A DNA stretch of 64,000 nt. Source: Clostridia bacterium. GTDB lineage: Bacteria; Bacillota; Clostridia; Oscillospirales; Acutalibacteraceae. Shown here in pieces: positions 33,599 through 43,125 of the stretch. The stretch's first letter is position 1. Every line of letters begins with the position of its first letter. Position numbers and translations under genes: made by a program. The notes beneath the pieces are model-generated. The model was given only the letters and a program-made list of their open reading frames with translations. It had not been told where the DNA came from and made no database searches. The stretch covers positions 36,816 to 100,815 of the forward strand of contig JAFSDM010000004.1 in the NCBI GenBank assembly GCA_017436225.1, in the 5' to 3' direction.

Positions 33599-34123
33599 TT
33601 AAAGTTCCGACTTTATTTCACCCGTATTCCAATCGTAGCGGTGCAATTCTCCAAAATTTTGAAGCTCGGGGAAGCCCCACTGGCGAAGCACCTCATACGC
33701 CGCCAAAGCGACGGTATTTGAAAGGTTAAGACTTCTCGCCTCACCTATCATAGGCACTCTAACCGCACGGTCGGGGTATTTAAGCAAAAGTTCTTCCGGC
33801 AAACCCTTTGTTTCTTTACCGAAAAAGATAAAGGCATTATCGGGGTAGCTTACATCTGAATAAACCGTTCTACCCTTGGTTGTGAAAAAGTAGAATTCAC
33901 CGCCGCTATTCTTTTCAAAAAAATCATCAAGATTTTTATAGTAGGTTATATCTAAAAGATGCCAGTAATCAAGTCCCGCTCTTTTAAGCTGTTTATCATC
34001 AGGCTTAAAGCCCATAGGCTCTACTATATGAAGTCTGGCGCCCGTTGCGGCACAGGTGCGTGCAATATTGCCTGTATTTTGGGGGATTTCAGGCTCTACC
34101 AAAACAATGTTTAATATGCTCAA
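33599..34123 (-). CDS. trmL: tRNA (cytidine(34)-2'-O)-methyltransferase TrmL (SPOUT)
   Basis: 174 residues with the SpoU knot motifs: PEIPQNTGNIARTCAATG (motif 1), FFGKETKGLP (motif 2) and VPMIGEARSLNLSNTVALA (motif 3). It 2'-O-methylates the wobble base of tRNA-Leu species. The gene is 2 bases after manA and ends the ABC-manA-trmL transcript. Confidence 0.92.
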   Translation of the reverse strand: MSILNIVLVEPEIPQNTGNIARTCAATGARLHIVEPMGFKPDDKQLKRAGLDYWHLLDITYYKNLDDFFEKNSGGEFYFFTTKGRTVYSDVSYPDNAFIFFGKETKGLPEELLLKYPDRAVRVPMIGEARSLNLSNTVALAAYEVLRQWGFPELQNFGELHRYDWNTGEIKSEL

Positions 34124-34125
34124 GG

Positions 34126-35046
34126 TTATACCCTACTTTCAATAATGGTGGCGCTGCCGCTAAAGGTAATTTCGCCTTTATTTGCGGGAACGAAAGCACA
34201 GTCACCCTTTTTAAGTGTTACGCCATCAAAGGAAACCTCGCCCTCCAAGCACAAAAGAGCTGAGAAAGAGGTGTTATCTACATTGATTTGATTAATCTCA
34301 TCGGTACCAAAAATCTTAACGTTAAAATATTCGCAATCAGCTAAGGTGCCTTCAGGGAGATCACTTTGAACGGGTGGCTTCGAAAGGCTTGTAACCTCAA
34401 CCGCTTTATCAATATGAAGTGGGCGGGGTTTACCGTCCGCACCGAGTCTGCCGTAGTCTGAAACGCGATAGGTTGTATTAGAATTTTGCTGAATTTCGGC
34501 GATTAAAATGCCCTTACCGATGGCGTGTATGGTGCCCGACGGAATAAAGAAAACGTCACCCTTTTTAACAGGAACCTTATTAAGAACATCGGTAATAGTG
34601 TTATCGGCGATTTTTGCGCGGAACTGCTCCTTGCTTATTTCTTCCTTAAAGCCGTAATAAAGCGTTGCGCCCTCTTCACAATCAACGATATACCACATTT
34701 CGGTTTTGCCGTACTCACCCTCTACTCTAAGAGCGTATTCATCATCGGGATGAACCTGAACCGAAAGGTCATCCTTTGCATCTATAAGCTTTATAAGAAT
34801 GGGGAAATAACTAAATTTTTTACCGTTTTCACCAAGGCAATCAGCACCAAAAGCGGCAACTGCCTCTGTTAAGGTTTTGCCCTCAAGCTCACCGTTTAAA
34901 ACAATTCCTGCGCCATCCTTATGAGTAGAAAGAACCCAAGCCTCGGCAACCTTTTCTAAATCGGTTTCCATTTTGTATTCGGTTTTAAGGCGGGTTCCGC
35001 CCCATAAATAATCCTTTAAAGCGGGTTTTAATTTCAAAGTATACAT
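34126..35046 (-). CDS. manA: Mannose-6-phosphate isomerase, class I
   Basis: 306 residues, cupin-type zinc isomerase of the short Firmicutes class. Zinc ligands are in VQVHPDDEYALR and GTIHAIGKG; the loop ISKEQFRAKI and the C-terminal half-cupin CLEGEVSFDGVTLKKGD follow. It interconverts fructose-6-P and mannose-6-P. The start codon overlaps the ABC gene stop by one base (TAATG), with SD AAAGGAGG inside that gene. Confidence 0.93.
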   Translation of the reverse strand: MYTLKLKPALKDYLWGGTRLKTEYKMETDLEKVAEAWVLSTHKDGAGIVLNGELEGKTLTEAVAAFGADCLGENGKKFSYFPILIKLIDAKDDLSVQVHPDDEYALRVEGEYGKTEMWYIVDCEEGATLYYGFKEEISKEQFRAKIADNTITDVLNKVPVKKGDVFFIPSGTIHAIGKGILIAEIQQNSNTTYRVSDYGRLGADGKPRPLHIDKAVEVTSLSKPPVQSDLPEGTLADCEYFNVKIFGTDEINQINVDNTSFSALLCLEGEVSFDGVTLKKGDCAFVPANKGEITFSGSATIIESRV

Positions 35047-36986
35047 TAGGGTTCCTCCTTTAAGTTCCTTTCCTCATTTTCTGTTAAATATCTACCTGCC
35101 TGAGTTGTGAAAAGCTTATAATAAACACCTTTATTTTTCATAAGCTCACTGTGAGGGCCACATTCAACAAGCTCACCGTTATCTAAAACGAAAATAACAT
35201 CAGCGGTGGTAGCACTTGAAAGGCGGTGAGATACAAAAATAGTTGTTTTATCCTTGCGAAGTGAATCGAATTGGTCATAAATTTCTTGCTCGGCAATAGC
35301 ATCCAGCGATGCGGTAGGCTCATCAAGAATAAGTATGTCCGAGTCGCTGTAAAATGCCCTTGCAACCGATAGCTTCTGCCACTGACCGATTGAAAGCTCT
35401 ATACCGTCTTCTTCAAAGTAGCGCATAAGGGGTGTATCATACCCCTTAGGCAAACGGGAAATAAACTCAGTAGCATTGCTCTGCTCTGCCGCTAGTTTGA
35501 TTTTTTCTTTGTCGGCATCATTATTAACTTCACCAAACGCAATATTTTCAGAAACGGTAACGGCGTACTTTCCAAAGTCTTGGAAGATAATTCCGTAAAT
35601 ATCATAAAGCTCTTCGGGGTCATATTCCTTTAGGTTTATGCCATCTAAAAGGATTTCGCCCTCGGTAGGGTCATAAAGACGGGTTATAAGCTTAATAAGG
35701 GTTGTTTTACCCGCGCCGTTTACACCAACCAAAGCTACGGTGTCACCCGCTTTAATAGTTACATTTAAGTTTTTAATAATGTATCTTTCGGTGCCCGGAT
35801 ATTTAAATGAAAGATTTCTAAACTCAATTTCGTGTGGTACGTGCCTTTTGATTTTAGAGATTTTCTTATCACCCGTTAAAATTGTAGGCTTTTCTTCCAT
35901 AAAAACAATAAGGTTGTCAATAAACAGTGTACCCTCGTAGATAGTAGAGGTTAAAGAAATGAGCGAATTTATTCCGCTTGTTATTGAATTAAGCGCACCT
36001 GTGTAAAGAGAATAATTACCAACCTTAATTTTGCCAAGCCAAACCTGCCAAGCAACATAAAGGAACAACGCGCAGTGCGAAAGTGCAGAAAGCATAGAAA
36101 CCAGCATATTTAAAAAGCCTTCTTTAACATATATTTTTTTAAGGCCCTTAAAATACCTTTTAAAGGTTTCTTTATACCTGTTTACAAACAAATCCGAAAG
36201 ACCGAATATGCGAATTTCTTTAATTAAATCCTTATTGGTAATAAGACCTGAATAATAAGCCATCTCTCTGCGGTCTTTAGAATTCCAACGAATATAGTTA
36301 AAGGTTTTTTTGCGGTATTTATAAGCAACAATACCTGCAGGGAGCGCCAATACAAGTATAAGCGGAACCGCCAAAGGACTTGCAGAAATTAAAATACCTA
36401 TAAACGATACAACGCTAATGGCGGTACTTACGGTATTAAAGGTAGCGTTAATAATCTGAACGGGTCGCATACCCGCTTCACGCTGAGCGTTTTCAAGTCT
36501 TTCATAAAATTCGGGTTTATCGAAGCTTTGCAAATCCAAAAGGTTTGACTTTTCCATCATAATAACCTTTACGTGGTTTGCAACCATTTCACCCGAAATT
36601 CTAACAATTAAAGAATTCAAATGCGATAAAAAGCTATTTGAAATTATACACAGAAACTGTGCAATAAGCAAACTGATGATTTTTGAAAACTCAATTGGCG
36701 AGCCGCTGACTGCCGCATTATAGGCATCTGCCAAGATGTTAATAAGCTCAGATGCAACCCAAGCGGTTACAACAGGCAAAATACCCGTTAAAAGAGCAAT
36801 TAAGGTTAAGCAGATAAGAATCCACGGTGCGGTGTTCCAAACTAAACCAAATATGTAAAACAGGCGTTTAAAAAACTTAAAAACAACTCGTTTTAAGTAA
36901 CCGGGGACTTCTTTTATGTTTTTGGGTAATGGTTCTTTTAGTTTATTATTATCCATTCTCAATCGGCGTGGACCTCCGGGACCCAT
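35046..36986 (-). CDS. ABC exporter, fused permease/ATPase, MGPGGP N-terminus
   Basis: 646 residues, start ATG 36986 with SD GAGGTGAT. The N-terminus MGPGGPRRLR matches the Gly/Pro leader common in paired Firmicutes exporters. TMD ~35-370; NBD with Walker A GVNGAGKTTL, signature LSIGQWQKLSVAR, Walker B ILILDEPTASLD and VSHRLSS. The signature reads LSIGQ rather than LSGGQ. No partner half-transporter is adjacent. It is translationally coupled to manA. Confidence 0.88.
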   Translation of the reverse strand: MGPGGPRRLRMDNNKLKEPLPKNIKEVPGYLKRVVFKFFKRLFYIFGLVWNTAPWILICLTLIALLTGILPVVTAWVASELINILADAYNAAVSGSPIEFSKIISLLIAQFLCIISNSFLSHLNSLIVRISGEMVANHVKVIMMEKSNLLDLQSFDKPEFYERLENAQREAGMRPVQIINATFNTVSTAISVVSFIGILISASPLAVPLILVLALPAGIVAYKYRKKTFNYIRWNSKDRREMAYYSGLITNKDLIKEIRIFGLSDLFVNRYKETFKRYFKGLKKIYVKEGFLNMLVSMLSALSHCALFLYVAWQVWLGKIKVGNYSLYTGALNSITSGINSLISLTSTIYEGTLFIDNLIVFMEEKPTILTGDKKISKIKRHVPHEIEFRNLSFKYPGTERYIIKNLNVTIKAGDTVALVGVNGAGKTTLIKLITRLYDPTEGEILLDGINLKEYDPEELYDIYGIIFQDFGKYAVTVSENIAFGEVNNDADKEKIKLAAEQSNATEFISRLPKGYDTPLMRYFEEDGIELSIGQWQKLSVARAFYSDSDILILDEPTASLDAIAEQEIYDQFDSLRKDKTTIFVSHRLSSATTADVIFVLDNGELVECGPHSELMKNKGVYYKLFTTQAGRYLTENEERNLKEEP

Positions 36987-37021
36987 TTATATCACCTCTA
37001 AATTTATAAAAATACAAAGTA

Positions 37022-37050
37022 ATTATACAACAAAACCGTAATTTTTACAA
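37022..37050 (-). promoter_or_regulatory. Promoter of the ABC-manA-trmL operon
   Basis: TTGTAA (37050-37045), 17-base spacer, TATAAT (37027-37022) on the minus strand. Confidence 0.72.
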
Positions 37051-37077
37051 TAGTATAACTGCAAAAAATACGGTTTT
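37032..37077 (-). terminator. Probable terminator of uvrC, overlapping the next promoter
   Basis: On the minus strand AAAACCGTA (37077-37069) pairs with TACGGTTTT (37040-37032), followed by GTTGTATAAT. The stem encloses the -35 box of the downstream ABC operon. Confidence 0.6.
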
Positions 37078-37094
37078 TCTTTGTTTTTTAAATT

Positions 37095-38924
37095 TTAATG
37101 ATAAAAATCGTAAATCTTCTCGCAAACGCCAAGCGGTATGCCGGTTGCCTTTTTAATATCTTCGGGAGAAGCTTTAATAATTTCATCAATCTTTTTAAAG
37201 CTTTTTAGCAGAGCTTTTATTCTTTTTTCACCCATACCCTCAATAAGGGAAAGCTCAGCAGTTAAGCCTTTTTTACGGCTACTGTTTCTGTGATAGGTTA
37301 TGGCAAAGCGATGGGTTTCCTCCTGAATTGTTGCTATAAGAGTGTATGCCCTATGATTTGCGCGAATTGAAATATCTCCCCCGCCCGCCGTTATGGCACG
37401 GGTGCGGTGCTTTGAATCCTTAACCATACCAAAAATCGGAATATTAAGACCGTGACTTTGCATAACAGGTAAAACTGCGTTAAGTTGCCCTTGACCGCCA
37501 TCAAGCAAAATAAGGTCGGGCAATCTGCCAAAACCATCAGTTTCACCCTTTTGGAGAGCGATTTTATATTCATTAAATCTGCGGTCAAGCACTTCCGCCA
37601 TTGAGCGATAATCATCCTGCCCCGAAAAGGATTTAATTCTAAATCTCTTATAAGCCGATTTTAAAGGTCTACCGTTTTCAAAAACGGTCATACCCGCTAC
37701 GTTTTCGTTGCCCATAGTGTGGGAGATATCGTAAGCTTCGATATAAACGGGAGGCACGGGAAGGGATAAAAGTCTTGCAAGTTCATCAAGCGCGGCGGTT
37801 TCAAAGGTTGTTTTTTGCTCCAATTTAGCAAGATGCTCAGCCGCATTAAAGCTACACATTTTAACAAGGCTCATTTGCTCACCCTTTTGAGGAATTACAA
37901 GCTCAACAGCCCTGTTTGATGCTTCACTAAGCCAAGTTTCAAGCAACTGAATATCTGAAACTTCGCCATCTAAAACTATTCGTTTTGGAATTTCCCTAGA
38001 CGAGCTATAATATCTTTCCACAAATTCAGTTCTGTCTAAAACAAGCTCATCAGGGTTATTTATAACAAAAAAACTTATATCGGTAAGATGGCCGCCCCTA
38101 AAGCACATAACCGCAAAGCAAAGTGCGTTTTCGGTACGGGCTGAAGCAATAATATCCTGTTCCTTATAGGAAGAGGTTATTACCTTTTGGCGCTCGGTAG
38201 CGCGGGTTAGGGCTTTTATTCTATCCCTGAGCTTTGCCGCCTTTTCAAACTCTAAATTTTCTGCCGCCTGTTCCATTTGTTTTTGAAGTTTTGCGGCGGT
38301 TTCGCTGCTTCCGCCCTTTATAAATTCAACTGCCGCTCGAACCGACTCTAAATATTCTGACTGTTTGATTTTTCCGCTACAGGGAGCCGAGCATAAACCT
38401 ATGTGATGGTTAAGGCAGGGCCTTGTTTTACCAATATCACGCGGAAACTGCTTTGAGCAACGGGGAAGCCCAAATATTTTTTGCGCTTCATCCACGGTTT
38501 GCTTTAAAATCCACCCCGAATTAAAGGGGCCTAAATATTCGGCTTTATCATTAAGCTTTTGCTTAACCTCGCTTATCATAGGCCAATCACCGCTTGTGAT
38601 TTTTATATAATGATAGCCTTTATCATCCTTTAAAAGAATATTATATTTAGGACTGTGTTGCTTTATTAAAGAACATTCTAAAAGCAGTGCTTCTAGCTCT
38701 GTATCGCAGATAATATAATCAAAATCATCTACCTGCTCCACCATTCTTTTAACCTTTAGGGTGTGCTGTTTATCGCTGCCAAAATAGGAACTAACTCGGT
38801 TTTTGAGCTTTTTAGCCTTTCCAATGTAAATAATATTACCCGATTTATTTTTCATAATATAAACGCCGGGAAGAAGCGGTAAAGACATAGATTTTTTTCT
38901 AAGTTCACCGATTTTTAAATTCAT
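37095..38924 (-). CDS. uvrC: Excinuclease ABC subunit C
   Basis: 609 residues. Order: GIY-YIG nuclease (LPGVYIMKNKSGNIIYIGKAKKL, ~18-40), UVR UvrB-binding motif (EFEKAAKLRDRI), RNase H-like 5' nuclease (LILLDGGQGQLNAV) and C-terminal HhH pair (IEGMGEKRIKALLKSF). It makes the dual incisions of nucleotide excision repair. A single gene with consensus promoter and SD AAGGAGGTG. Confidence 0.97.
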   Translation of the reverse strand: MNLKIGELRKKSMSLPLLPGVYIMKNKSGNIIYIGKAKKLKNRVSSYFGSDKQHTLKVKRMVEQVDDFDYIICDTELEALLLECSLIKQHSPKYNILLKDDKGYHYIKITSGDWPMISEVKQKLNDKAEYLGPFNSGWILKQTVDEAQKIFGLPRCSKQFPRDIGKTRPCLNHHIGLCSAPCSGKIKQSEYLESVRAAVEFIKGGSSETAAKLQKQMEQAAENLEFEKAAKLRDRIKALTRATERQKVITSSYKEQDIIASARTENALCFAVMCFRGGHLTDISFFVINNPDELVLDRTEFVERYYSSSREIPKRIVLDGEVSDIQLLETWLSEASNRAVELVIPQKGEQMSLVKMCSFNAAEHLAKLEQKTTFETAALDELARLLSLPVPPVYIEAYDISHTMGNENVAGMTVFENGRPLKSAYKRFRIKSFSGQDDYRSMAEVLDRRFNEYKIALQKGETDGFGRLPDLILLDGGQGQLNAVLPVMQSHGLNIPIFGMVKDSKHRTRAITAGGGDISIRANHRAYTLIATIQEETHRFAITYHRNSSRKKGLTAELSLIEGMGEKRIKALLKSFKKIDEIIKASPEDIKKATGIPLGVCEKIYDFYH

Positions 38925-38959
38925 AAAACAACACCTCCTTAACGAACAATTATATTTTT

Positions 38960-38988
38960 ATTATACACTATTTAAAAATAATTTTCAA
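38960..38988 (-). promoter_or_regulatory. Promoter of uvrC
   Basis: TTGAAA (38988-38983), 17-base spacer, TATAAT (38965-38960) on the minus strand. Confidence 0.75.
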
Positions 38989-39014
38989 TAAAACCAAACC
39001 CTTTAATTTGAAAT

Positions 39015-39046
39015 AAAAAATCGCCCGTATAACGAGCGATTTTTTT
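39015..39046. terminator. Terminator after the DUF5696 gene
   Basis: AAAAAATCGC-c-CGT / ACG-a-GCGATTTTTT stem with ATA loop, two bases past the stop of the minus-strand gene. U-tracts occur on both strands. Confidence 0.85.
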
Positions 39047-39048
39047 AC

Positions 39049-40794
39049 TTATATTATTATAAAATCTTCTGCTTTTACTGTAAAATCATTTGACACAAAG
39101 TCTGAGGTATTATAGTTAACCACAGTAAACCTACCATTTTCATATGTGGTCTTAAAAACACCATCCGCCAATTTTTCGTGATTCACCATTGCGGTATAGC
39201 GAATAGGCTCTAAACAATTGTAAAGCTCCTCTGCCGCTTTTATAACCTCAGCCGTTTCTCTTAAATCATCATCGGTATCGCACACGGGATTTTCCTTGCC
39301 CAAAAATTCATAGCTGCTACGTTTTTTATCGATAAATTGCTTATAAACATAAATGGCAGGTCTGCCACCGTATTCCACAAGTTTTAAAAGTTTTTTTCTT
39401 TCACCCATAGTGCAATTCATTATATCACCCGAAGGGCAATAAAGGATTACTCCATGATAAACAAGCGGATAAAGAGGAATTTTAACGTTTATAAAAGGAT
39501 CGTTTGCGGGAGTGTCCTCTAAAAGATTTGAGCAGGTATAAAGGGCATAATCCAACACACCTATAAGATAATCATATCCACCCTCAGAAGATACGCCGCC
39601 GAAAAGATTTTTTGCCTCAAGCAGGGTTTTGAAAAAATATTCTCCCCCTTGCTTTTTGGTTATGGGATGTTCGCCTGAAAAACAATCCCTTGGCGGTACA
39701 GTACCTAAAACGTCAATATAATGCATACCGTTAAAACCAAGTTCACGAGTTTTTTCAAGGTTTTCTCTACAAGTTTTATATCCGCGCTCAGGGCAAATAA
39801 TATAAGGCTTTCCGCCCGACCAGGGAAAATACCACCTACAAATCTCACCGTCTTCTTTAACAATAGAATCATTAATATTAAAGTTTTTTGCAATACTGTA
39901 GGCATCACTTGAATTTGTATGGGCGTTTATGGTATAACCCGCATTTTCAGTCTTTTTAATAGCTTTTACAAGTTCTTCCTCACCACCTAAAGCCTCCTCA
40001 ACGGGAAAAGCCTCAGGCCATCTGCCGTCGTGACCCTTTTGATTCCAACCTACAAGGCATATATCTGCATTTTTTACGCCTGATGCCTTCATTTCATCAA
40101 CAAGATCCAAAATGCGATTGAATTTCATTGCCACCTTCATTTCAGGCTCATTTTCAACAGTCTGCTCAAAAATTTCTGAGGGAGCAGGTTTCCACCCCAT
40201 ACGTATTCGTATATTTACCGAATCAGCAATGCCCTTAAGAGATGGACGTTCAGCGATTTTTTCCTTAAGGGTTTTAAATGCGCCACGCTTGTATTGGTAT
40301 TCTCTATACTGCTTAGCCATACCAACGTAGTTAGCATTTTCGCCTTTAAGTTCAAAATATTCAATAACAATATCTTCATAGGCGCCATAACCCGTAAGAT
40401 TAAATCGAGGGAAGGCATAATATTTATTATTTTGACGCCTGATTACAATTTTATATTCCCACGCCATGGAACTTACAACAGCAAGAAGGGCGCTATCACC
40501 ATTTTTATAGCCAAAAATAGGCATAGAATAAAGGGTGTATTCACGTTCGCAGTCCTCACCGCACTTAAATTCACAAAGAAAATCAGAATACTGAAATGGC
40601 ATAACAAAATAGCCGTTATCACCGGGAATTCCAATCACGTTATTTGGTGAAATATCTATATAATCGGCATCTTGGGGGACTTTTTCGGCAGGAATTTTTA
40701 ATATAAATCCATTAGAAGTTTTTTGAATTTCGGGTGTTATATTTATTTGAGTTTTATTCTTTAAATTTAGTTCTGCAACAAACGAAAAATCCAT
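39049..40794 (-). CDS. DUF5696-like putative glycoside hydrolase
   Basis: 581 residues, cytoplasmic (no signal peptide). N-terminal ~180 residues form a beta domain. The central TIM-barrel-like part contains DICLVGWNQKGHDGRWPEAFP, INAHTNSSDAY, GMHYIDVLGTVPPRDCF and SSEGGYDYLIG, with several acidic residues at strand ends. The C-terminal beta part ends in FTVVNYNTSDF. This matches my memory of DUF5696, a family related to GH101-like barrels. The substrate is unknown. It follows a GH36 gene on the same strand. Confidence 0.7.
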   Translation of the reverse strand: MDFSFVAELNLKNKTQINITPEIQKTSNGFILKIPAEKVPQDADYIDISPNNVIGIPGDNGYFVMPFQYSDFLCEFKCGEDCEREYTLYSMPIFGYKNGDSALLAVVSSMAWEYKIVIRRQNNKYYAFPRFNLTGYGAYEDIVIEYFELKGENANYVGMAKQYREYQYKRGAFKTLKEKIAERPSLKGIADSVNIRIRMGWKPAPSEIFEQTVENEPEMKVAMKFNRILDLVDEMKASGVKNADICLVGWNQKGHDGRWPEAFPVEEALGGEEELVKAIKKTENAGYTINAHTNSSDAYSIAKNFNINDSIVKEDGEICRWYFPWSGGKPYIICPERGYKTCRENLEKTRELGFNGMHYIDVLGTVPPRDCFSGEHPITKKQGGEYFFKTLLEAKNLFGGVSSEGGYDYLIGVLDYALYTCSNLLEDTPANDPFINVKIPLYPLVYHGVILYCPSGDIMNCTMGERKKLLKLVEYGGRPAIYVYKQFIDKKRSSYEFLGKENPVCDTDDDLRETAEVIKAAEELYNCLEPIRYTAMVNHEKLADGVFKTTYENGRFTVVNYNTSDFVSNDFTVKAEDFIII

Positions 40795-40943
40795 ATTTTC
40801 ACTTCCTTTAAGCTTATTTTACAACATTTTTGATTTTTATAAATACACAAAACAAAAATAAAATATAATAAAATAAAGACGATTAACCAAATTTTTTCAA
40901 AAAACAAAGGTAGACTTTTTCACCTATCTTTATTACTAATTAT

Positions 40944-43070
40944 TTAAAATTCAAATTCAAGAATATGGGAGACGGCAATTTCGCCTAAATCCACCAAATA
41001 ATAATTATTTTTAACGGTAAAGGGAACTTTTTTGCCATCTACATATACACATTCAGGCTTAGTTTCGCTATAAAATGCAAATTCTCCGCCGTTTAAAACG
41101 GTATATTTGTTTTCGCCAAATTTTTCACAGGTCGCAGAGGTTACGTATTTATCGGTAAGACCTATTACTGCAAAGCCATCTTCAACCGGAATAAAATTAT
41201 AATATCTATAATCATCATAATTATTAAGGGTAAAGCTTATTTCATCACCCTTATTAAGAATTTGTGCCTCACCGCTAAAGAAATCATAAGCAAGATATTT
41301 ATTAGCGGTTGCGCCCTCAAGTTCAAAGGGAGAAAGGCTGCCATTAACGGGCTTTTCTTTCTTATCTACGTTAAATGCGGCTGCAACAAGACCGTTGTTG
41401 GTACTGTTAAACACCTTATACGCCTTTTTAGAAATACGGGGGTCAACCGTTAAACAATCGGCGGTTGGCACGGCAGAATTATTACAACGTAAAATTCTTC
41501 CATCTGCAAGAACTAAAGGCAAAATTCTTTCAGCAACACTGCGACCAAGTTTATCACTAACGTAAACAGGGCCACCGCTAATTGCGCGGAGAAGGCAGTT
41601 TTTAATGGCTTGACCGTCATCGGTCCAGAACATATCAAAATCGCCTTTAAAAAGTCCTGAATAGAAATAGCAGGTGTATGTACACTGTAAAATATGGTCG
41701 ATAAACCACTTTCTGTCTTCGGGTAAAAAGTCGTTACTACAACGGTTTAGAATACTAATTGGGCGGTTCCAGATATCTTCAGTTGCGCAACCCATACAGT
41801 TGATTATGGTTCCGTCAAAATGAACACCTACAGCACCCTCAATACCGGTATGCACGGCATCGGCAATCTCGCCAATGGTACCCATATTGCGATAAAACCA
41901 CTCTAGTGAGCTTTGGCAGTCAACCTTTACAAAATCAATACCCGACTCTTTTAAGTAATCATAAAAAGCATTATGATAACCAAACATATCCTCGGCGGTG
42001 GGCTTAACAACAAGTCTTACGTCATCATTTTGGGTAAGATATTTTCCATATTCCTTTGCTACATTGCCATCGGGAGAAAAACCATACCAATAGCCTTCAA
42101 GAGGATGCCAAGCTCCCATTTTAACGCCGTATTTTTCCTTAACTTCGGTAAGTGCCGCCTTAAAGCCTTTAGGGAACTGTTTTTGATTTGCTTTAAAATC
42201 CAATAGTTTTCGGTCGTGCATAACATCGGCACCGTTTTCGCCATCAACAACTGCCCACGAATCATCAACTATACCCCAACGAATAGGGATGTTTTTAGAT
42301 TTAAATTCTTCAAATTTATCAAGAAGGCCTTGATGATTTACGCAATAAGGGAAAGCATCCCAACTGCACCAACCAAGATATTCGAAGATTTCGGGGTAAC
42401 GTTTCTTATCTGCAGGAGCCGCCTTTTTGCCCAAAAATTTAAGACCGTAATCGGTAATCTTTTTAGGAAGGGCGTAAGGCTTTGTGTCGGTTGCAAAGAA
42501 AAATAGTACAGAAGAAAATCTTGTAAGACCTCTTTTATAAGACTGAAGCACTGCCGAAAGTCCCTTTTCGCTGCCACAAAAAGCACTTTTATACTGTTTA
42601 TCACAGGTGGCAAAAAGGCATCCGAAAGTATTTTGGGAATCGAAAATAATAGCCTGTGTATCGGGCAGAATTTGCTTAATATCTTCCCTACCCAAACGTG
42701 ATACTAAGGTCCAGAAAGTCACAAGATTGCTAGCAGTATAGCTTTTTAGGTTTTCTATTTCACTAAAGGTTAAGGAAAAAGCGGCTTTAGCGTTAAGATT
42801 ATTGTTAGCGTTATCATAAAACTGACCTTTTGAACGGTCGCGGATAAGTCCGCCCTCTGCCAAAAGGGTTACAACGCCGTTTTCTTCACAAATTTTAACT
42901 CTTGCCTCTGCCTGACTAACAACACCGTAAATCTCGGTTTCAGAAAATTCTGTTATGGGAAGGATATATTCGTTTCCATCTTCGGTTTTTACCGAAATAG
43001 AAACATTTTTAAATGTAGCGCCATCCCCTACCATATCTATGGTATCAGCTCTTTTAATAAACTTAAACAC
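40944..43070 (-). CDS. Sip1/raffinose-synthase-type GH36 glycosidase
   Basis: 708 residues, GTG start with SD AGGAGGT. The central barrel has EYLGWCSWDAFPYCVN, IRWGIVDDSWA and the probable nucleophile Asp in GIDFVKVDCQSSLEWFYR. These place it in the Sip1/raffinose synthase branch of GH36 (alpha-galactosidase or alpha-galactosyl transferase). No signal peptide, so it acts on imported oligosaccharides. Adjacent DUF5696 and galM genes fit galactoside use. Confidence 0.85.
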   Translation of the reverse strand: MFKFIKRADTIDMVGDGATFKNVSISVKTEDGNEYILPITEFSETEIYGVVSQAEARVKICEENGVVTLLAEGGLIRDRSKGQFYDNANNNLNAKAAFSLTFSEIENLKSYTASNLVTFWTLVSRLGREDIKQILPDTQAIIFDSQNTFGCLFATCDKQYKSAFCGSEKGLSAVLQSYKRGLTRFSSVLFFFATDTKPYALPKKITDYGLKFLGKKAAPADKKRYPEIFEYLGWCSWDAFPYCVNHQGLLDKFEEFKSKNIPIRWGIVDDSWAVVDGENGADVMHDRKLLDFKANQKQFPKGFKAALTEVKEKYGVKMGAWHPLEGYWYGFSPDGNVAKEYGKYLTQNDDVRLVVKPTAEDMFGYHNAFYDYLKESGIDFVKVDCQSSLEWFYRNMGTIGEIADAVHTGIEGAVGVHFDGTIINCMGCATEDIWNRPISILNRCSNDFLPEDRKWFIDHILQCTYTCYFYSGLFKGDFDMFWTDDGQAIKNCLLRAISGGPVYVSDKLGRSVAERILPLVLADGRILRCNNSAVPTADCLTVDPRISKKAYKVFNSTNNGLVAAAFNVDKKEKPVNGSLSPFELEGATANKYLAYDFFSGEAQILNKGDEISFTLNNYDDYRYYNFIPVEDGFAVIGLTDKYVTSATCEKFGENKYTVLNGGEFAFYSETKPECVYVDGKKVPFTVKNNYYLVDLGEIAVSHILEFEF

Positions 43071-43125
43071 TTGAGGTTACCTCCTAAATCAGAAAAACAC
43101 AAAAAAGATAAAATGAAATTTAGAA

